From assembly GCA_032358165.1 (NCBI GenBank), contig JAALGY010000044.1:248001-312000 (forward strand): 64,000 nucleotides of DNA, written 5' to 3'. The notes below the pieces were generated by a model. It saw only the letters and a list, made by a program, of their open reading frames with translations. It made no database searches and was not told where the DNA came from. Positions 16,784 to 28,781 of this stretch are shown piece after piece. The number at the start of each line of letters is the position of its first letter. The stretch's first letter is position 1. The DNA comes from Diplosphaera chodatii. Its lineage: Eukaryota > Chlorophyta > Trebouxiophyceae > Prasiolales > Stichococcaceae. The translations under genes and the position numbers were made by a program.

Positions 16784-18093
16784 GGCCCGCTGCAGCGGGG
16801 GCTGCCGCCGGTCACAGTACTCAGAAGCGCTGCAACCGTGATTCGATGATGGACAGGCAGAGAGCACCCGCAGCATCAGGCAGGAGAGGTTGCGAACCAT
16901 CGGGCCTGGTGCCATGCTGGGGAGGTGCAGCGAGAATCTAGGTCAAGGGGACAAAACTGTGTGGCTGAGACGTGGCAGCACTTGTCACGGACGGTGAGCT
17001 GGCACGGGCTGCTGGGCACACAACTACTTCGTGCGAGGCAGACTGATGCATTCGCGCCTCACACACACCCTCCGCAGTACGTGGCAACGGACAAGCTAAG
17101 GCGATCGGCGGCGTTGCTCGGGCAGTGAGGCGGCCGCAGCAGCGTCGGGTACAAAGCTGACTACCTGCTTCAGCGGTGCCGGGGCAGGGGGGGTGCGCGG
17201 CGGTGGCGGGGCCTGAGCTCACCTGCCGGTGAGAGCAGCACGAGTTCTGATGATCGGTCCGCAACAAGCTTTGCCAGTGCCTCTGTCACGGCCGTTGGCG
17301 TGTCCGCCGCACCTCGCGCAGGCAAGTCACGCACAGGCAGCTAGGCCGCAAGTCGACGGTTCGGGTGCAGACCGCCGCTGCACCTGGGACCGCGGCAGGA
17401 ATCAGCGCCTGATGTACACGAAGCATGTTCTGTGTGGGCGCAGCCGCCTTGCCGTCCACACCGCAAATGCTGCTGCATCTTTGGGCTCAGCAAAACCTCG
17501 CACGGTGTTCAGTCCTACAACCAACATACCTTCCGCACTGGAGCCCTACCAAGGCACCGCCAACTTCTATACCCAACCTCTGCGCGTATGCGGGCTGCTT
17601 GAGTGGGTTTGCACCTGGTAGCTGCCGCTGCACCTCGGGCTAGGTTTTGACTACGGGAGTGGCGCCAGATTACCCGGCCAGCGGTGCAGGGCTGTTCGAC
17701 CCTGCAGCGCGCACGCCAGCCGACGCACGCCCGGCCCCCGCCTCCAGGCAGCTCCATGTGAAGACTAGTGCGCTGTTTCCCGCGCGAGCGGTGTTGGCGT
17801 CATCATTGATGACCGCAACATACTCGTCAGACGCGCAGTGCACAAGTGATCGTCGAGCGATATCTGGCCGTGCAAACGTGCCCGCGCCTCAGGCGCAAGC
17901 ACTCTTCCACTGATTGCATCGCAGCACCCATGAGGTCCATGGCGCCACCCCACGGTGTCCTGGTGCAAGACACAGCGGGGCCCACCGTGCAGGCACCCCC
18001 AGCACGGCGGCTGGCAGCGCAATCCGTGGCTCGTACGCGCCAACCAATGCATAATATCATGGTTTGTTGCTTCTTTGTGCAGGGCGCGGCGCG
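16784..18093. other. Intergenic region upstream of the SBP-box gene
   Basis: 1.3 kb with no supported exon. It contains the GCN5 3' UTR and the promoter of the SBP-box gene. A CAG acceptor at 18080-18082, 11 bases before the chosen SBP start, means a non-coding or short coding first exon could lie here. Confidence 0.4.
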
Positions 18094-21000
18094 ATGGCAG
18101 ACCGGCGGGAGGACGGCAGCTGCGATGGCGGCGGCGGCGGCAGCCCCGGAGATGGGGGGCAAGAAGCCGGCGTTGTCGTAACACCTCCGCAGGCGGCGGG
18201 CGCGTCGGTTCGACACTGTCGGGTGCGTGCAGCTTGGGACTGCTGTTCGTCGATGCGCTGCCTGGAAACCACCATGTCGGCTGTGTGTGGGCGCGCTACT
18301 CATGCAGACAGGGGGGCAGCAAGCGCCGCCGCATGTCCGTCATAGAACACTGATCTTACCCTGCTTGGATGGCGTTACTGCGCTTTTGCAAGATGAAGTC
18401 GCATCGCGCCGATGACCGTGGGTGCATCTGGCCGTGTAGGTGGATGGCTGCGGCGCCAGCATCCAAGGGGAGAAGACATTCTTTCGGCGTGCACGCTGCT
18501 GCCAGGTAGCATTGCAGCCCTCTCCGTGGCAGTGGTGCATGTGTGGCCATTGCAACGCGGCGCTCGCCGGCGACTGACTGCTGGTTCCTGCTCGTTAGTC
18601 ATCCGGGCTGACAAAGGGTGCGATGCGGTCTTGTACCGATGACATTGCGCTTGGCCTTGCAGGAGCATGCGCGGGCAAACGAAGTGCAGCTGGACGGCCA
18701 GGCACAGCGGCTGTGCCAGCAGTGCTCCAGCTTCCACCCCGTCGCGGCGTTCGACGGCACGAAACGGTGAGTGACTGATGGCGCAGCAAGTTCATCATTT
18801 GCAGCACATAGAGTGACCAATTTTCAGCTCACTTTCAGCACAACACTTTATGTCATCGCATGCTGCAACTAGGAGCTGGTGCTGCGCACGCGATGCGGTA
18901 TGAACGCGTGCTTTGCTGTCGTCCGCACAGGAGCTGCCGAGAGCGGCTGGCGGCGCACAAGATCCGGCAGCGTGTCATCGTGGGCCTCAAGCAGCAGCAG
19001 CAGCAGCAGCAGTCGCTCAGGTACGGCATCAGGATGCAGAACGCTGCAATGACGACCTCACTGCTTCGTCAACAGTGCTAAATGAGCAAGCGTCTGCTGC
19101 ACCATCTGCTTGCCCGCAACCGACTCCCATGGTGCGCTGCTGCAGGGCATCGCCGCCGAAGCCGCCGGTGGGGCGGCGGTCCAAGAGGGACTCCCCGGAG
19201 ATGCCCGGGCCCATCAAGAGGGAGTCCCCCGAGATGCCGCAGCCGCCGCAGCGCCCGCAGCACATGCCGACGTCGCCCTTCTACGCGCCGCCGCCGCTGC
19301 TGCCCTTCGGCGACGCCGCCGCCTTTGAGGACGCGTTCGTGGAAGGATCTGTCGGCGACGAGCGGCTGCTGGAAGCAGTCGAGCTGCGGGCGGCATCTGC
19401 AAACTTCCCCCGGCGCCATGCCGCGGCGCTGATCCGCACCGACTCCGACACCGCCGCGCACGCCGGCCGCCCCTCGGTCCGCAGCTTCTCCGCAGGTGCG
19501 GCCGCTGCACAGAACAAACATCAACCGCCGCTCTGTGTTCCCAACAATGCTGTCAACGACAGCGTGGACCTGGGCCGCAGCAGCAGCGCTCCGTCTGATT
19601 GCTGCGTCCGTCATTGCAGGGCCGGAGCACCAGCACATGTGGGCGGCGGTGCGCAGCGGCCGCCCCGACCTGAAGCCGCTGCGGGTGCGGGTGCCGGGTG
19701 CCCCCAGCCGCCTGCACCGCTCCGCCTCCAGCTTCGCTATGGACCGCAACGCCGCCGCCGGCCTGGACTGCAACCCCAGCGGCCTGGAGCAGCTGCTGCG
19801 GGTCCACGACTTCCCGGCCGCCGAGGTGGGCATGGGCAACGCCTGACAGTTGCGCTGAATACAAGCACCCCTCCCAGAGTATGCTGCACTGGCAGCCGCC
19901 TTGGCATGTGCTGTCACATTTGCCCACACACCACATGTCGGAGAATCGTCGCAGCTGAAGGCACACAGCTGGTGGTAATGCAGGGTCTGGACGGGTACGG
20001 AGCGCGGCGGAGCGTGAAGCGGCCGTCTGCGGACGCGGCAATGTACTGCAACCCCCTGAAGCGCATGTCGGTGGAGTCGTGGACCGGCGCGGACAACGTC
20101 GGCGACAGCTCCGAGTGCGCAAGGTGCCGCCCTCCTCATGACCCGATCTCTCCGGACGGCAGCCAGCAGTCGTTCTTGCCTGTCACATGATCTTGTGCAC
20201 ACCAAAGGGCGGCGGCTGCCTTCAGCAGGGGTCCAGCACCGTCAGCGCTGCCATCCCTGCCACAGCAGTCACAATGGTTGTAGATGCGGGGTGTTTGGAT
20301 GTGCAGCGGGGAGCTGGCGGCCCGTGCGGAGCTGGGCCTCAGCACGCTGCAGCTGCCGCCAATGGACGGCCTCGTGGTGCCGGAGGCGCTGGAGACCCGG
20401 CAGTCCAGCACCGGGCCGGGACCCGAGAACGCCTTCGACGAGCAGGTGCCCAGATCTCACTGCAACATCCCCCAGTGCTGACGCCCACTCCTCTGCATCT
20501 TCAGAGATCAACGCATAGTGCACGCCAGCTACCAGCATCAGCTTGTCTGCACATGCAATGCGACACTGCATCTGCGCTCGAGTTTTCCAGCTTGCTGAGT
20601 CACGTTCAATCACGCCCGCAGGCGCCCGACCCGCTGTGGATGGCTCACATGCTGATGGGCAGCGACATGCAGCAGGAGAAGCGGCCCGAGTACTCCTACG
20701 GCCGCCGCGGCGCGGCCGCGGCGGCCCCCCTGCAGCGCATGCACCGCTTTGACACCGCGCCCGAGCCCCTGCAGGACCCGCAGCAGCTGTACACGCCGCC
20801 GCAGCAGCCGCGTCCGCCGCCCATGCTGCGGCAGCACACGAGCCCGAGCATGCAGGACGTGTGGGACGCCGGGTGCCGGCACGGCGCGGCGGAGCAGCAG
20901 CTCCAGCAGCACCATTACCCCACCCTGGGGGACCTGCCGCCGCAGCAGCTGACGCCCTTCCAGACTGCGAGCGCCGCCGCCGCCGCCGGCCGCGCCGCTC

Positions 21001-21453
21001 CGCCGCTGCCGTACTGGCAGCAGGACGCCGGGCAGGTCAAGGCCCACACCCTCAGCCGCCCGCCGAGCGGCAGCCCGGGGCGCGGGCTGCGGAACCACTC
21101 CACCGAGTCGGACAGCACCTGGGTGCCAGGCGTCTCGCCATCGGTGGGAGTTTGTTCAATATTGTGCATGGGCGAAGGCTGCACTGCCCCACAGGATGCA
21201 TGTAGGAAGTGACACATTCCTTCTGGCAACACGAGCAGTGCCCTGTAGGTTTTGCTTCCTCTGTGAAGCAGGTGTGACAGACCACGGTGTCGTGTGTCAT
21301 GTGCAGGTGGCGCTTGGGGCAGCGCAGCAGATGCAGGCCGCCTACATGCGGTGCCACGCGGGGGCGACGTCTGCTGAGTACACGACGGGCAACACGTTTA
21401 TCAGCGAAGGGCCCCGCACCGAAGACGACCTCGCCAATGTGTTCGATTGGTAG
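18094..21453 (+). CDS. SBP-box (SQUAMOSA promoter-binding-like) transcription factor
   Basis: Ten exons (18094-18222, 18440-18505, 18663-18766, 18931-19020, 19146-19495, 19620-19825, 19984-20123, 20307-20445, 20622-21143, 21307-21453) encode 630 residues. The DNA-binding SBP domain spans residues 42 to about 114 and is spread over four exons. Finger 1 is C-x4-C-x16-C-x2-H (CRVDGC ... ARCCQEH). Finger 2 is C-x2-C-x3-H-x11-C (CQQCSSFHP ... KRSC). The domain ends in a basic nuclear-localisation stretch (RERLAAHKIRQR). A run of seven Gln follows. The long C-terminal part is Pro/Gln/Ala-rich and unconserved. Two similar short peptides, KRDSPEMPGP and KRESPEMPQP, stand side by side. SBP factors bind GTAC-core sites; targets here are unknown. 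Only the domain exons are backed by homology. The later exons rest on frame and composition. Confidence 0.93.
18993..19013 (+). repeat. CAG triplet run encoding seven Gln in the SBP-box gene
   Basis: Seven consecutive CAG codons in exon 4, directly after the SBP domain. Such pure triplet runs are often variable in length. Confidence 0.85.
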
Positions 21454-22422
21454 ACGTGCTGATGACGACCCACGCGGACAGCTCTAGCGGAAGGACTTAG
21501 TCCGGCGTGTGAGCGGCACGGTGCTACACAGCACACGCTGCTGGAGTGGGGTGGTGATGCGCGCCGCCAACAGTGCGGAGAGCACCAGACCACCGATTGG
21601 GAGCTCTCCAGCGATGGCGGCTCAATGCCGACAGACACTATGATGCATAGATTCATGCGCTTAACTGCTGCATTCTTGATTACCGTTGCATTCATAACAA
21701 CTAGCAGCTTCATGATTTTTCTAGCATGCGTGTTTTCCATCAGCAGCTGCGCCGGCTGCCCACATTGTGCATGCAGCCTGCCGCTGACCACTCTGCGCTC
21801 GCGGCAAGTCCTGTCGCTCGCTGCGGGACAGCTAGCGACAGGACTCACGCCAGCTGGTATTAGACATTGATAGGCTTTAGCAAATTTTGTACAGCCAGGA
21901 TTGCCTGCTCAGGTATCGTACTCTTTCCGTTTGTTGATTCTAGCAGTCAGTGAACACTTTCGAGCTGCTATTGCTTCTGCCTTCTGTTTGAAATGTGACA
22001 CTGGTGCCAACCCACTTCAATACGCCTAGCACTATGTAAAGATTGACAGACATTGCCAAATGCGTGCATAAACAAGCCATTGAGCCTAACCGGCTCTGCT
22101 GGTGGTGACGGCTTACTAAAACAAGATCCATGGGCTGCAGAGATTGTACTTCAGTATCCCAGTGATGGGCAAACCCACATAGAAGTGCCCCGGTGCTCTG
22201 TGGCCGACTGCTTCATCTCGCCAGCTTGGCTCGGCAGTGTCCGTCAGCTGTGTGCCCTGAATCACCCCACTGATGCTGTGGGGCGCTGCACTTGCAATGC
22301 CCCAAGTGCTTGCCCGCTGGCCCCAACGGCTGTGCACCATGCCCTTTCGTACCACAGAAGCAAGCTTGATCCCAAGCTGATTTGTTGGATATCTGGCCCA
22401 TCAGTCGTCATCTTCCCGGCTG
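21454..22422. other. Convergent intergenic region, SBP-box / ceramide synthase
   Basis: About 0.95 kb with lower GC than the neighbouring genes and no supported exon. It contains a TGTAA motif at 22035-22039 and probably long 3' UTRs. Confidence 0.4.
22035..22039 (+). terminator. Possible TGTAA poly(A) signal of the SBP-box gene
   Basis: TGTAA is the usual polyadenylation signal of chlorophyte algae. This copy lies about 580 nt after the SBP stop codon. A pentamer is weak evidence on its own. Confidence 0.3.
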
Positions 22423-24666
22423 TCATCGATGTCGCCATGTCGCAGCGCAGTCCATGCGATCTTGGCTATCAGCGAGAACCTGCGCAGCCAACATGCTCAC
22501 TTGAAACTCCAGCCGCATCCCATCAGCAGATCAGAAGTGTTCGTTGGCGCTGTTGCAGCCATCTGTGCCATCTAGTGCAGGGCGCCAGCAAACTGGCATG
22601 TTGATATATCTCAGACATTGACTTGCCGAGTTTCCGGAGGCCATCGGAAGAGCACCATGGAAGACCACTGGTGCAATGCATTTGAAGCTCACCAGTAGGC
22701 ATGCAGGACGGCCAGCAGGGACAGCAGGCCGTTGAACAGGTTGTAGTACGGGACCGGCTTGCCCAGGACCTGGGTGCTCTCGATGCTGCAGGTGACAAGA
22801 AGCACATGATTGAGCATCAGTCAGGCACACGTGTATCGCAAGGTGCGGCTGCACCATCTGATTCGCTTGCTGACGTCAGTGCATGATGCTGATCAGCCAC
22901 AGCGGCAGCACTGCATCACGGCTCCCAGCACCTTGTCGACCAGATGACCCAGAATGGGAAGTAGACCAGGCGCATCACAATCCACATCAGCATGAACAGG
23001 CCGAAGATGATGGAGCTCCCCAACTGCACGCGCACAGAGATACATCTCGTTGTTAATGCTGCTGAAAGACTGTAACAGAAGCGACACGCAGGCAGCAACT
23101 GCTTCTTGGGCATCGTGTTGTCAGATAGGCAGGTGGTCAGGCTAGGCAAGTGCCCAGACACCCCTTTGCCGGCCCTTCAGACACAACGAACAAGCGGGAC
23201 GCACCTCCTGCCCACAGTACTTGAACATCTTGGCCGCCTCCATCAGGACGTCGCAGACGTCGTGCAGCAGCAGGATCATGCAGCCCACCCTCGTGAAGCT
23301 GCGCGATGGGTAGTTACACAGTTGGCAGCTGCGCCACAGGCCATGCAGAGCAGCTACACTGCTGTACGGTCCTAGGAAACACGAGCATACATCGTTGACA
23401 GGCCCACTCACTTGAGGTGGTACGACAATCCGATGAGGATGATCGTGGCGAAGTGGTGCGTCATCATCACCCAGAAGTCCTTGCGCCGTGTCTCCCAGAA
23501 CACCAGCATGCCGACGCCGGACAGGTAGAACGCCATCTCCCCGCAGTACGTCCTCGCCAGCTGCGGCCTGCAGATGCGTGTGTGGCTTCGGGACACGTGG
23601 CACAGGCACAGGTGTTGAGCTGACAAAGCTGCGCACGGGCTCCGTGCCGTGCTTGTTCCAGGCCGGCAAATGGCATGACATCATGGCAGTGCAACAGACT
23701 GCAGGCCTATATGGGGTGATGAGACATAGTACCCTCATGCAGGGCACAAGCAATGGCACCTGCACCCTCCGCAACACTGCCAGGGTTGAAGCCTTTGCAA
23801 GTGGACGCTGCTGGCACCATTGTTGTACCATGAAACAATGGTTGGCAAGTTTGTCGGTGGCGGAGGGTGCTCACGAGAGCGGGTGGTTGGGGTAGCCGCG
23901 CCAGAAGTAGGAGGTGTCCCTGAACCACGGCTCGTCGACTGCCGCCGCAAAAGCCATGTACGAGAAGGCGCCGTACACCAGCAACTGTGGCAACGAGCAT
24001 GGGCTGTCAGGTTTGGCTGCAGATGACTGTGTCTGTATATTGGACATGATGAGCTCATGTTCATTGGCAGTAATAAAACAATGCTGCGAGCACATGCTCG
24101 AACGCTCTGTTCGCCAACTGCTGTCAGTTTACCTTCCAGAACGACTCGCAAAACTTGTCGATCTTTGACCGCGTCTTGTCAGGGAGCCGCTGGCCAGACT
24201 TCTGGAACGCGCTGCCCGCAATCATATACCGTCCAACAGGCTGCACAGTATCAACAGTCAGCATTCAAAGACCACGCCGAACACTGCTGTGTGCATCCGC
24301 CCATGAGAGCATTGCACATGCACTGACTGTACAATGAAGCAGATGCCAGCGCCTGCAGCGCGCTGGCAAGGTTGCTCGCCTGGAAGACTGCCTTGTGCAG
24401 TGCATACCGCACGATTGGAAAGGCGACTGTGAGTACTGCAGGATCACACGATGTGCCTCAGGTGGGTGTTCAAGCACGAGGTTGTAACAATCTGCTCAGT
24501 GCATGCAGCATATAGCGCAGTCCTCACCAAGGATTCCCACGAAGTCTGCTGGCTCAGCCGTCTGACCGCCTGGTGAGCCCTGAAACCACTTGCTGCTCCA
24601 GCCGTCCTTGACGGCATCCCACGTGATGCTGTCCTTCAACAAATGAAGCTGCTGTTGCCAGGCCAT
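22423..24666 (-). CDS. Ceramide synthase (LAG1/TRAM-LAG-CLN8 domain)
   Basis: Nine exons (24666-24528, 24435-24353, 24240-24133, 23984-23875, 23567-23412, 23298-23205, 23023-22932, 22785-22693, 22480-22423) give 310 residues. The enzyme N-acylates sphingoid bases with acyl-CoA in the ER membrane. The Lag1 motif is clear at about 160-215: FWETRRKDFWVMMTHH with the paired His, then LHDVCDVLMEAAK. KFCESFWK precedes the first TLC helices, and hydrophobic helices follow (FGLFMLMWIVMRLVYFPFW). Intron 2 appears to use a GC donor (CTGCAG|GCGCTG), because no GT site keeps phase. In frame, the protein ends ...ALRTWRHR. One base away the frame gives GDIDDSREDDD and a stop at 22401, which is the acidic tail typical of the family. 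The true 3' end may therefore be 22401. Confidence 0.94.
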
Positions 24667-25300
24667 GATGGCCGCAACCACTGACCTGCAGCTGATCCCG
24701 TTTGCCGGGCCCGGCCGACCCTGAATACCACCAAATCTACGCCGTGTTCTGGCTGCGCTGATGCACTTCTGCGTGAGCTGTTGGCTCAAGTGGAGTCAAG
24801 TTGCAGGCAAGCAGCCTTTTTTCAAGGGTGTCGTGCTTGACAGCCCCGCAAATGCGCAAGCCTTTCTACAATCGCTCTAGGTCGCGTTAATGCAGCGCCT
24901 CCCGCAAACCGATTGGGCGGTGTCTGAGCCCTATGCCGCAACCAAGCGCCTGTTGGAGCAAACGTTTTGAACGGCTGCTTTGGGCCAAGCAACTGCACGC
25001 GCGTTCTGCGCTGCAACGGATCGACGCTGCGGACTCTTTGACCGTCCAAATAGGCTTTGCACGCAGCACAGTGAAGTACATCAGCGGCACAGGCTGAGAG
25101 TGGCAAATCCGGCCGGCGTACATAGCCGCTCCAGGGCTGGAAGATTATATCACCAAGGGGCTGGTGGTGCTTACATACTAACATACACCCAACGCCCCAG
25201 TGTCACGTCACGATCCGCTCACTGAGTGCATGTGTTGCTGGTGCACAACCTGTGCCGCCAACCTACTGCACACACTGGATGCCGCTGTGTAGCCGCTGCG
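24667..25300. other. Intergenic region between the ceramide synthase start and the OTUD6-like 3' end
   Basis: About 630 bp: ceramide synthase promoter plus the OTUD6-like 3' UTR. No exon or repeat was seen apart from a TTACA motif at 25171. Confidence 0.4.
25171..25175 (-). terminator. Possible TGTAA poly(A) signal of the OTUD6-like gene
   Basis: TTACA on the plus strand reads TGTAA on the gene's strand, 126 nt after the stop codon. This is a reasonable distance for a chlorophyte poly(A) signal. Confidence 0.45.
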
Positions 25301-27673
25301 CTACAAGCCATCGTCGCTGTCTGCGCCGTTGGCCATGCCATTGGCTGATGCCCCGCCCCGCTTTGCCGGCACCACGCTGTTGTAGTGCTCCCCCAGCTCA
25401 TAGGCGTGCCGCTGGTAGCTGACTCGCAGCGTCGGGCCGTCGTCTGCGGTGTCATCACCAACAGGCGTCATGGAGCTGCCGTGATCGTCTGTAGCTGCGA
25501 GCAATTTGGGTGACAGGCCCAGCTCCCCACCAGCGCAGGTGTGCGTTTGTGCACAGTCACCTGCAACCACCTGCTGGTGGTGATGACCAGCGTGCATGCA
25601 GCTCGGGCTTCGATGTCGTGCAGCACAACAACCGGTACCACGCATCAAGATAGCAGCAAAATAAGGTGTCAAACGGCACCTGTGTACTCCTCCCCCATGG
25701 CGACGGTGGGCATGCCCACGGAGAAGACGTCGATGCGGCGGCGCAGCACGTGCGCCAGGGCGCCCAGCTCCGCCTGGCCGCCCCACACGGCGGACCCCGC
25801 CATTGAGTCGCAGTACCGCTGGAACTGCTCGTGCACGTCATCGCCGTCCGCTGCCTCCTGCACACATGAAAACACGGGAGTCGACAGACCAACCGCCCAT
25901 CGGCGCAGCCTGTGTTGGCCACATTGCTGCAGCGGTTGGCATCTGTGGGAGCGCCACACGCTGGCAAGCTGTTGAGCAGCAGATGCCGCTGGCACGTCAG
26001 CTGCAGCTCAACGTCAACTCACCGGCAACACGAAGGGTGCAAACTCCTTTTCATGGGCGCGCATGTACTCGGCGGCCTGAGCCCGCAGCTGCTCATGGCC
26101 CAAGGGGCTTTGCGAGGCTGCCTCCGAGGCCAACTGATCCTCCACCGCCCGATACAGACAGTTGCCATCTGGCTGCAGTCATGCGGGACGCCCCGGGTCA
26201 CAGCATGCTGGGGTTGGCACCGCAAGAAGCTGGCTGGTCACGAGTGCTGTGGAGGCAAGGTGCCATTCGACATTGCCAGAGTCCCCAGAGGTTGGACGTC
26301 CATGTCCTTAGCAGATCAGCTGCCAAGAATGCATGACATGCTGTACGTCAGAAGGGCGCAGCTCTTGCAGCAAGCGTGGACAGGAAGAGAGTGGCCCGCT
26401 GCGAGCTGGTCGCACCGGGATGTCACGAAGCACAAGGCCCTGTGGTGCCAGGAGCCGCGCCAGCTCAGCTTCCTCCACCTACAGCGACAGTGGCGCAGCT
26501 GTCGAAATGGATAGAAGAGGAGCAGTGGACGCTGAAGTGCCACAACTGACATGTGCCGAGAACGTGCTGCTCTGTGTACGACTCGAATAGCATCCCGCAG
26601 CAGCACCGACCTGCCGCTCGCTGTCGCCCATCTCTGCCTGCTCAGCAGCGATGCGGGCTTCCCGCTCTGCCTATACAGCCGAACTCCCACATTTGTCAAT
26701 GTTCTGCTCATGAACACTCAAGCAGTCGGATTGACAAGTGCTTGGTGGAATCGTCCCGAAACATCACCTGCTGCTGTGCTGCCTTCTCGCGCCGCTTCTG
26801 AGCTCGTGTAGACTCCTGCAACACGTGAGAGCTGGATGTGCCACAGTGGCATCCAAGTGCGAAGTGGATGCCATCAGGAAGGCCCTGCCAGTAACACGGT
26901 TGTGAGAAGCAATTGCCTTTTTGCCTCCCGCTTTGTCGTCTTCAGCAACGCTGAGGCCGTACAGGCTCTGTGCGACCAGGGCGTCAGCTCCAACATCACT
27001 GCCGTGTGCGGGCGGCGTGGCCGGTGCCCCAGCATCGAGAGCTGCAAGCTCAGCTGCCTGCCGCTGTGCCGTATCCTCTTCCAGCTTCTCTCCCTCGTCC
27101 TTCATGATACATAGTGAACTTGCAGCCAGCAGCTGCTTCCACATTGCGTAATGCTGAACATGCCGCCATGCAGACTCAGACAAGTGATGCAAGCACCTTG
27201 CGCTTCTTGCCCAGCTTCTTCACTGCATCCTTTACTGCTTTCAGCTCCTGCAAGCATGAGGTCATACCCCACTGTCTGCCTGCATTCTGCTGGCGTGCTG
27301 AAGCACTTGCTTCAAACTTGCACGAGGAAGGCGCACCCGCTTGTGCCGCTGCTGCATCTGGCCCCTGGACTCCTCCTTTGGAGCCTCAGGTGCGGCATTT
27401 GACGTCGCTGCGTCTGCCTGTTCACAGTGAGGTTGCCAGCCAGGCTTCAAGCTGGGCATGACGCCAGTCAGGATGTGCTGACCAACGACATCGATGCGTG
27501 CGAGGCTGCAGCGTCCATGTTGACGAGACCCTGACCTGTGTGCCAGCAATTGGGGCCACAGGCTGCACATTCGGCACTGGTGCAGCTGGCTCCGCTGCCG
27601 CCTGTGGTGAGGCGGGCTGCGCCACAGGCCCATCCTGCGCCTCGTCCTCCTTGCTGCCGTCCCCTTTCGACAT
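25301..27673 (-). CDS. OTU-domain deubiquitinase, OTUD6 type
   Basis: Ten exons (27673-27536, 27417-27337, 27247-27197, 27132-26917, 26815-26768, 26670-26611, 26478-26416, 26172-26023, 25857-25680, 25560-25301) give 414 residues. An acidic, Ala-rich start is followed by a charged coiled coil (RHKRELKAVKDAVKKLGKKRK; AQKRREKAAQQQAEREARIA), as in OTUD6 proteins. The OTU domain carries the catalytic Cys in PDGNCLYRAVEDQL (C224). SMAGSAVWGGQAEL and RIDVFSVGMP follow, and the catalytic His is in YELGEHYNS (H387). The family cleaves ubiquitin chains; OTUD6B acts on translation and proteasome assembly in animals. The end of exon 4 is uncertain: a GC donor (AAG|GCAATT) or a GT donor 21 nt downstream both keep the frame. 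Confidence 0.93.
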
Positions 27674-28781
27674 GACGGCCTTCCTGCAAGCCATCACACT
27701 GTTGAGATGGCCACAAGATGATGACTGCTGCGATCGAGGCGGGTGCAGGCCAGACCGGAGGCACTGCATTCAACAGTGGCTTACTCACGCCATCCACATC
27801 AGATGCACGAGCGTCAGCAGGCTACTCTAATTCTCACATGAAAGCCTTAGCGCCTCCTCCTCCCCGCTTCTTCACCATCTTGTTGCTACACTGGCAGCTG
27901 ACCAGGCACGATCTTAAGCCCGCTTTTGAGGAAGACGTTGGCAGTTTGATCACCACTGTTGATGCAGGTGAGCAACGTGCTGTGCGGATCGAGCAGCATA
28001 CCCTGCACGACCGGAGTGATCATGAAACTGTTGCTGCAGGCCGATCGAACGCTGGCTGACGTCATGCTTGCCACGTGAATATCAGTCAGCCAAAAGTCTT
28101 CACTGTTGGTCATGTCGGCCCAAGGTTTTCACTGAGTTGGAATCAAGCGGCACGATTCTGCCAACTGCATCTTTGTAACAACGTCTTGAGCAGCATAACG
28201 TCCTCTCCTGTGCCACTGACTGATCAACAGCGCGCTCACTGCCCGCTCGTTAACGCTACAGCCAGATCGAGGCAGCAGAGTTTTGCATCGCTCCTAGCAC
28301 ACGCCACTTCGCAGTCGAGGCTGGCACGCATAGCTGTCACCTGCTGCAGGAGCCATCTGCACCTCACAAATAGGCTTGCTGCTGCATTCTGGGCATTTGA
28401 ATCCTCATACGCAGACCTCCAACTCAGCAGCTTGCCCAGCGCACTTAGCCGGAGGAGGCCAAGCGCTGGGCAAGTCCGCGACAGCAGTTGCCCACCGCCA
28501 CGGCACTGCCGGAGGCCTACCTCGCAGCACATGACAGCTTCTGAGCATGTGCTCACTAAGACAGCGTCGGACCTGAACCTTCGGCCCTGCAGGCATCAGG
28601 TGCAGGCCCAGTCCACCACCACACTCTTCAGCGTCTGACGCCTCTCACATGTGTTACAGTTCCATCTTTGGTACTTGAGCTGTCAAGAAGGGTGCATATC
28701 ATTACTGTCCATGCATTGTTTGCGCCATGCTCCTGTCACATGTGCTGCCGTTGGGCCACTATCTGACCAGCCCATCAATGA
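27674..28781. other. Divergent intergenic region, OTUD6-like / inositol phosphate kinase
   Basis: 1.1 kb. Open frames exist on both strands near 28075-28640, but none resembles a family and codon use is not gene-like. Taken as 5' UTRs and promoters. Confidence 0.4.

Noticed and set aside
18913..20190. 425-codon plus-strand open frame over the SBP-box gene
   Set aside because: It runs through introns and reads the SBP exons in the wrong frame for most of its length. The spliced model gives a complete SBP domain instead.
28075..28638. 187-codon plus-strand and opposing 106-codon minus-strand frames between OTUD6-like and IPK
   Set aside because: Neither has conserved motifs, splice-site logic or the codon preference of neighbouring exons.
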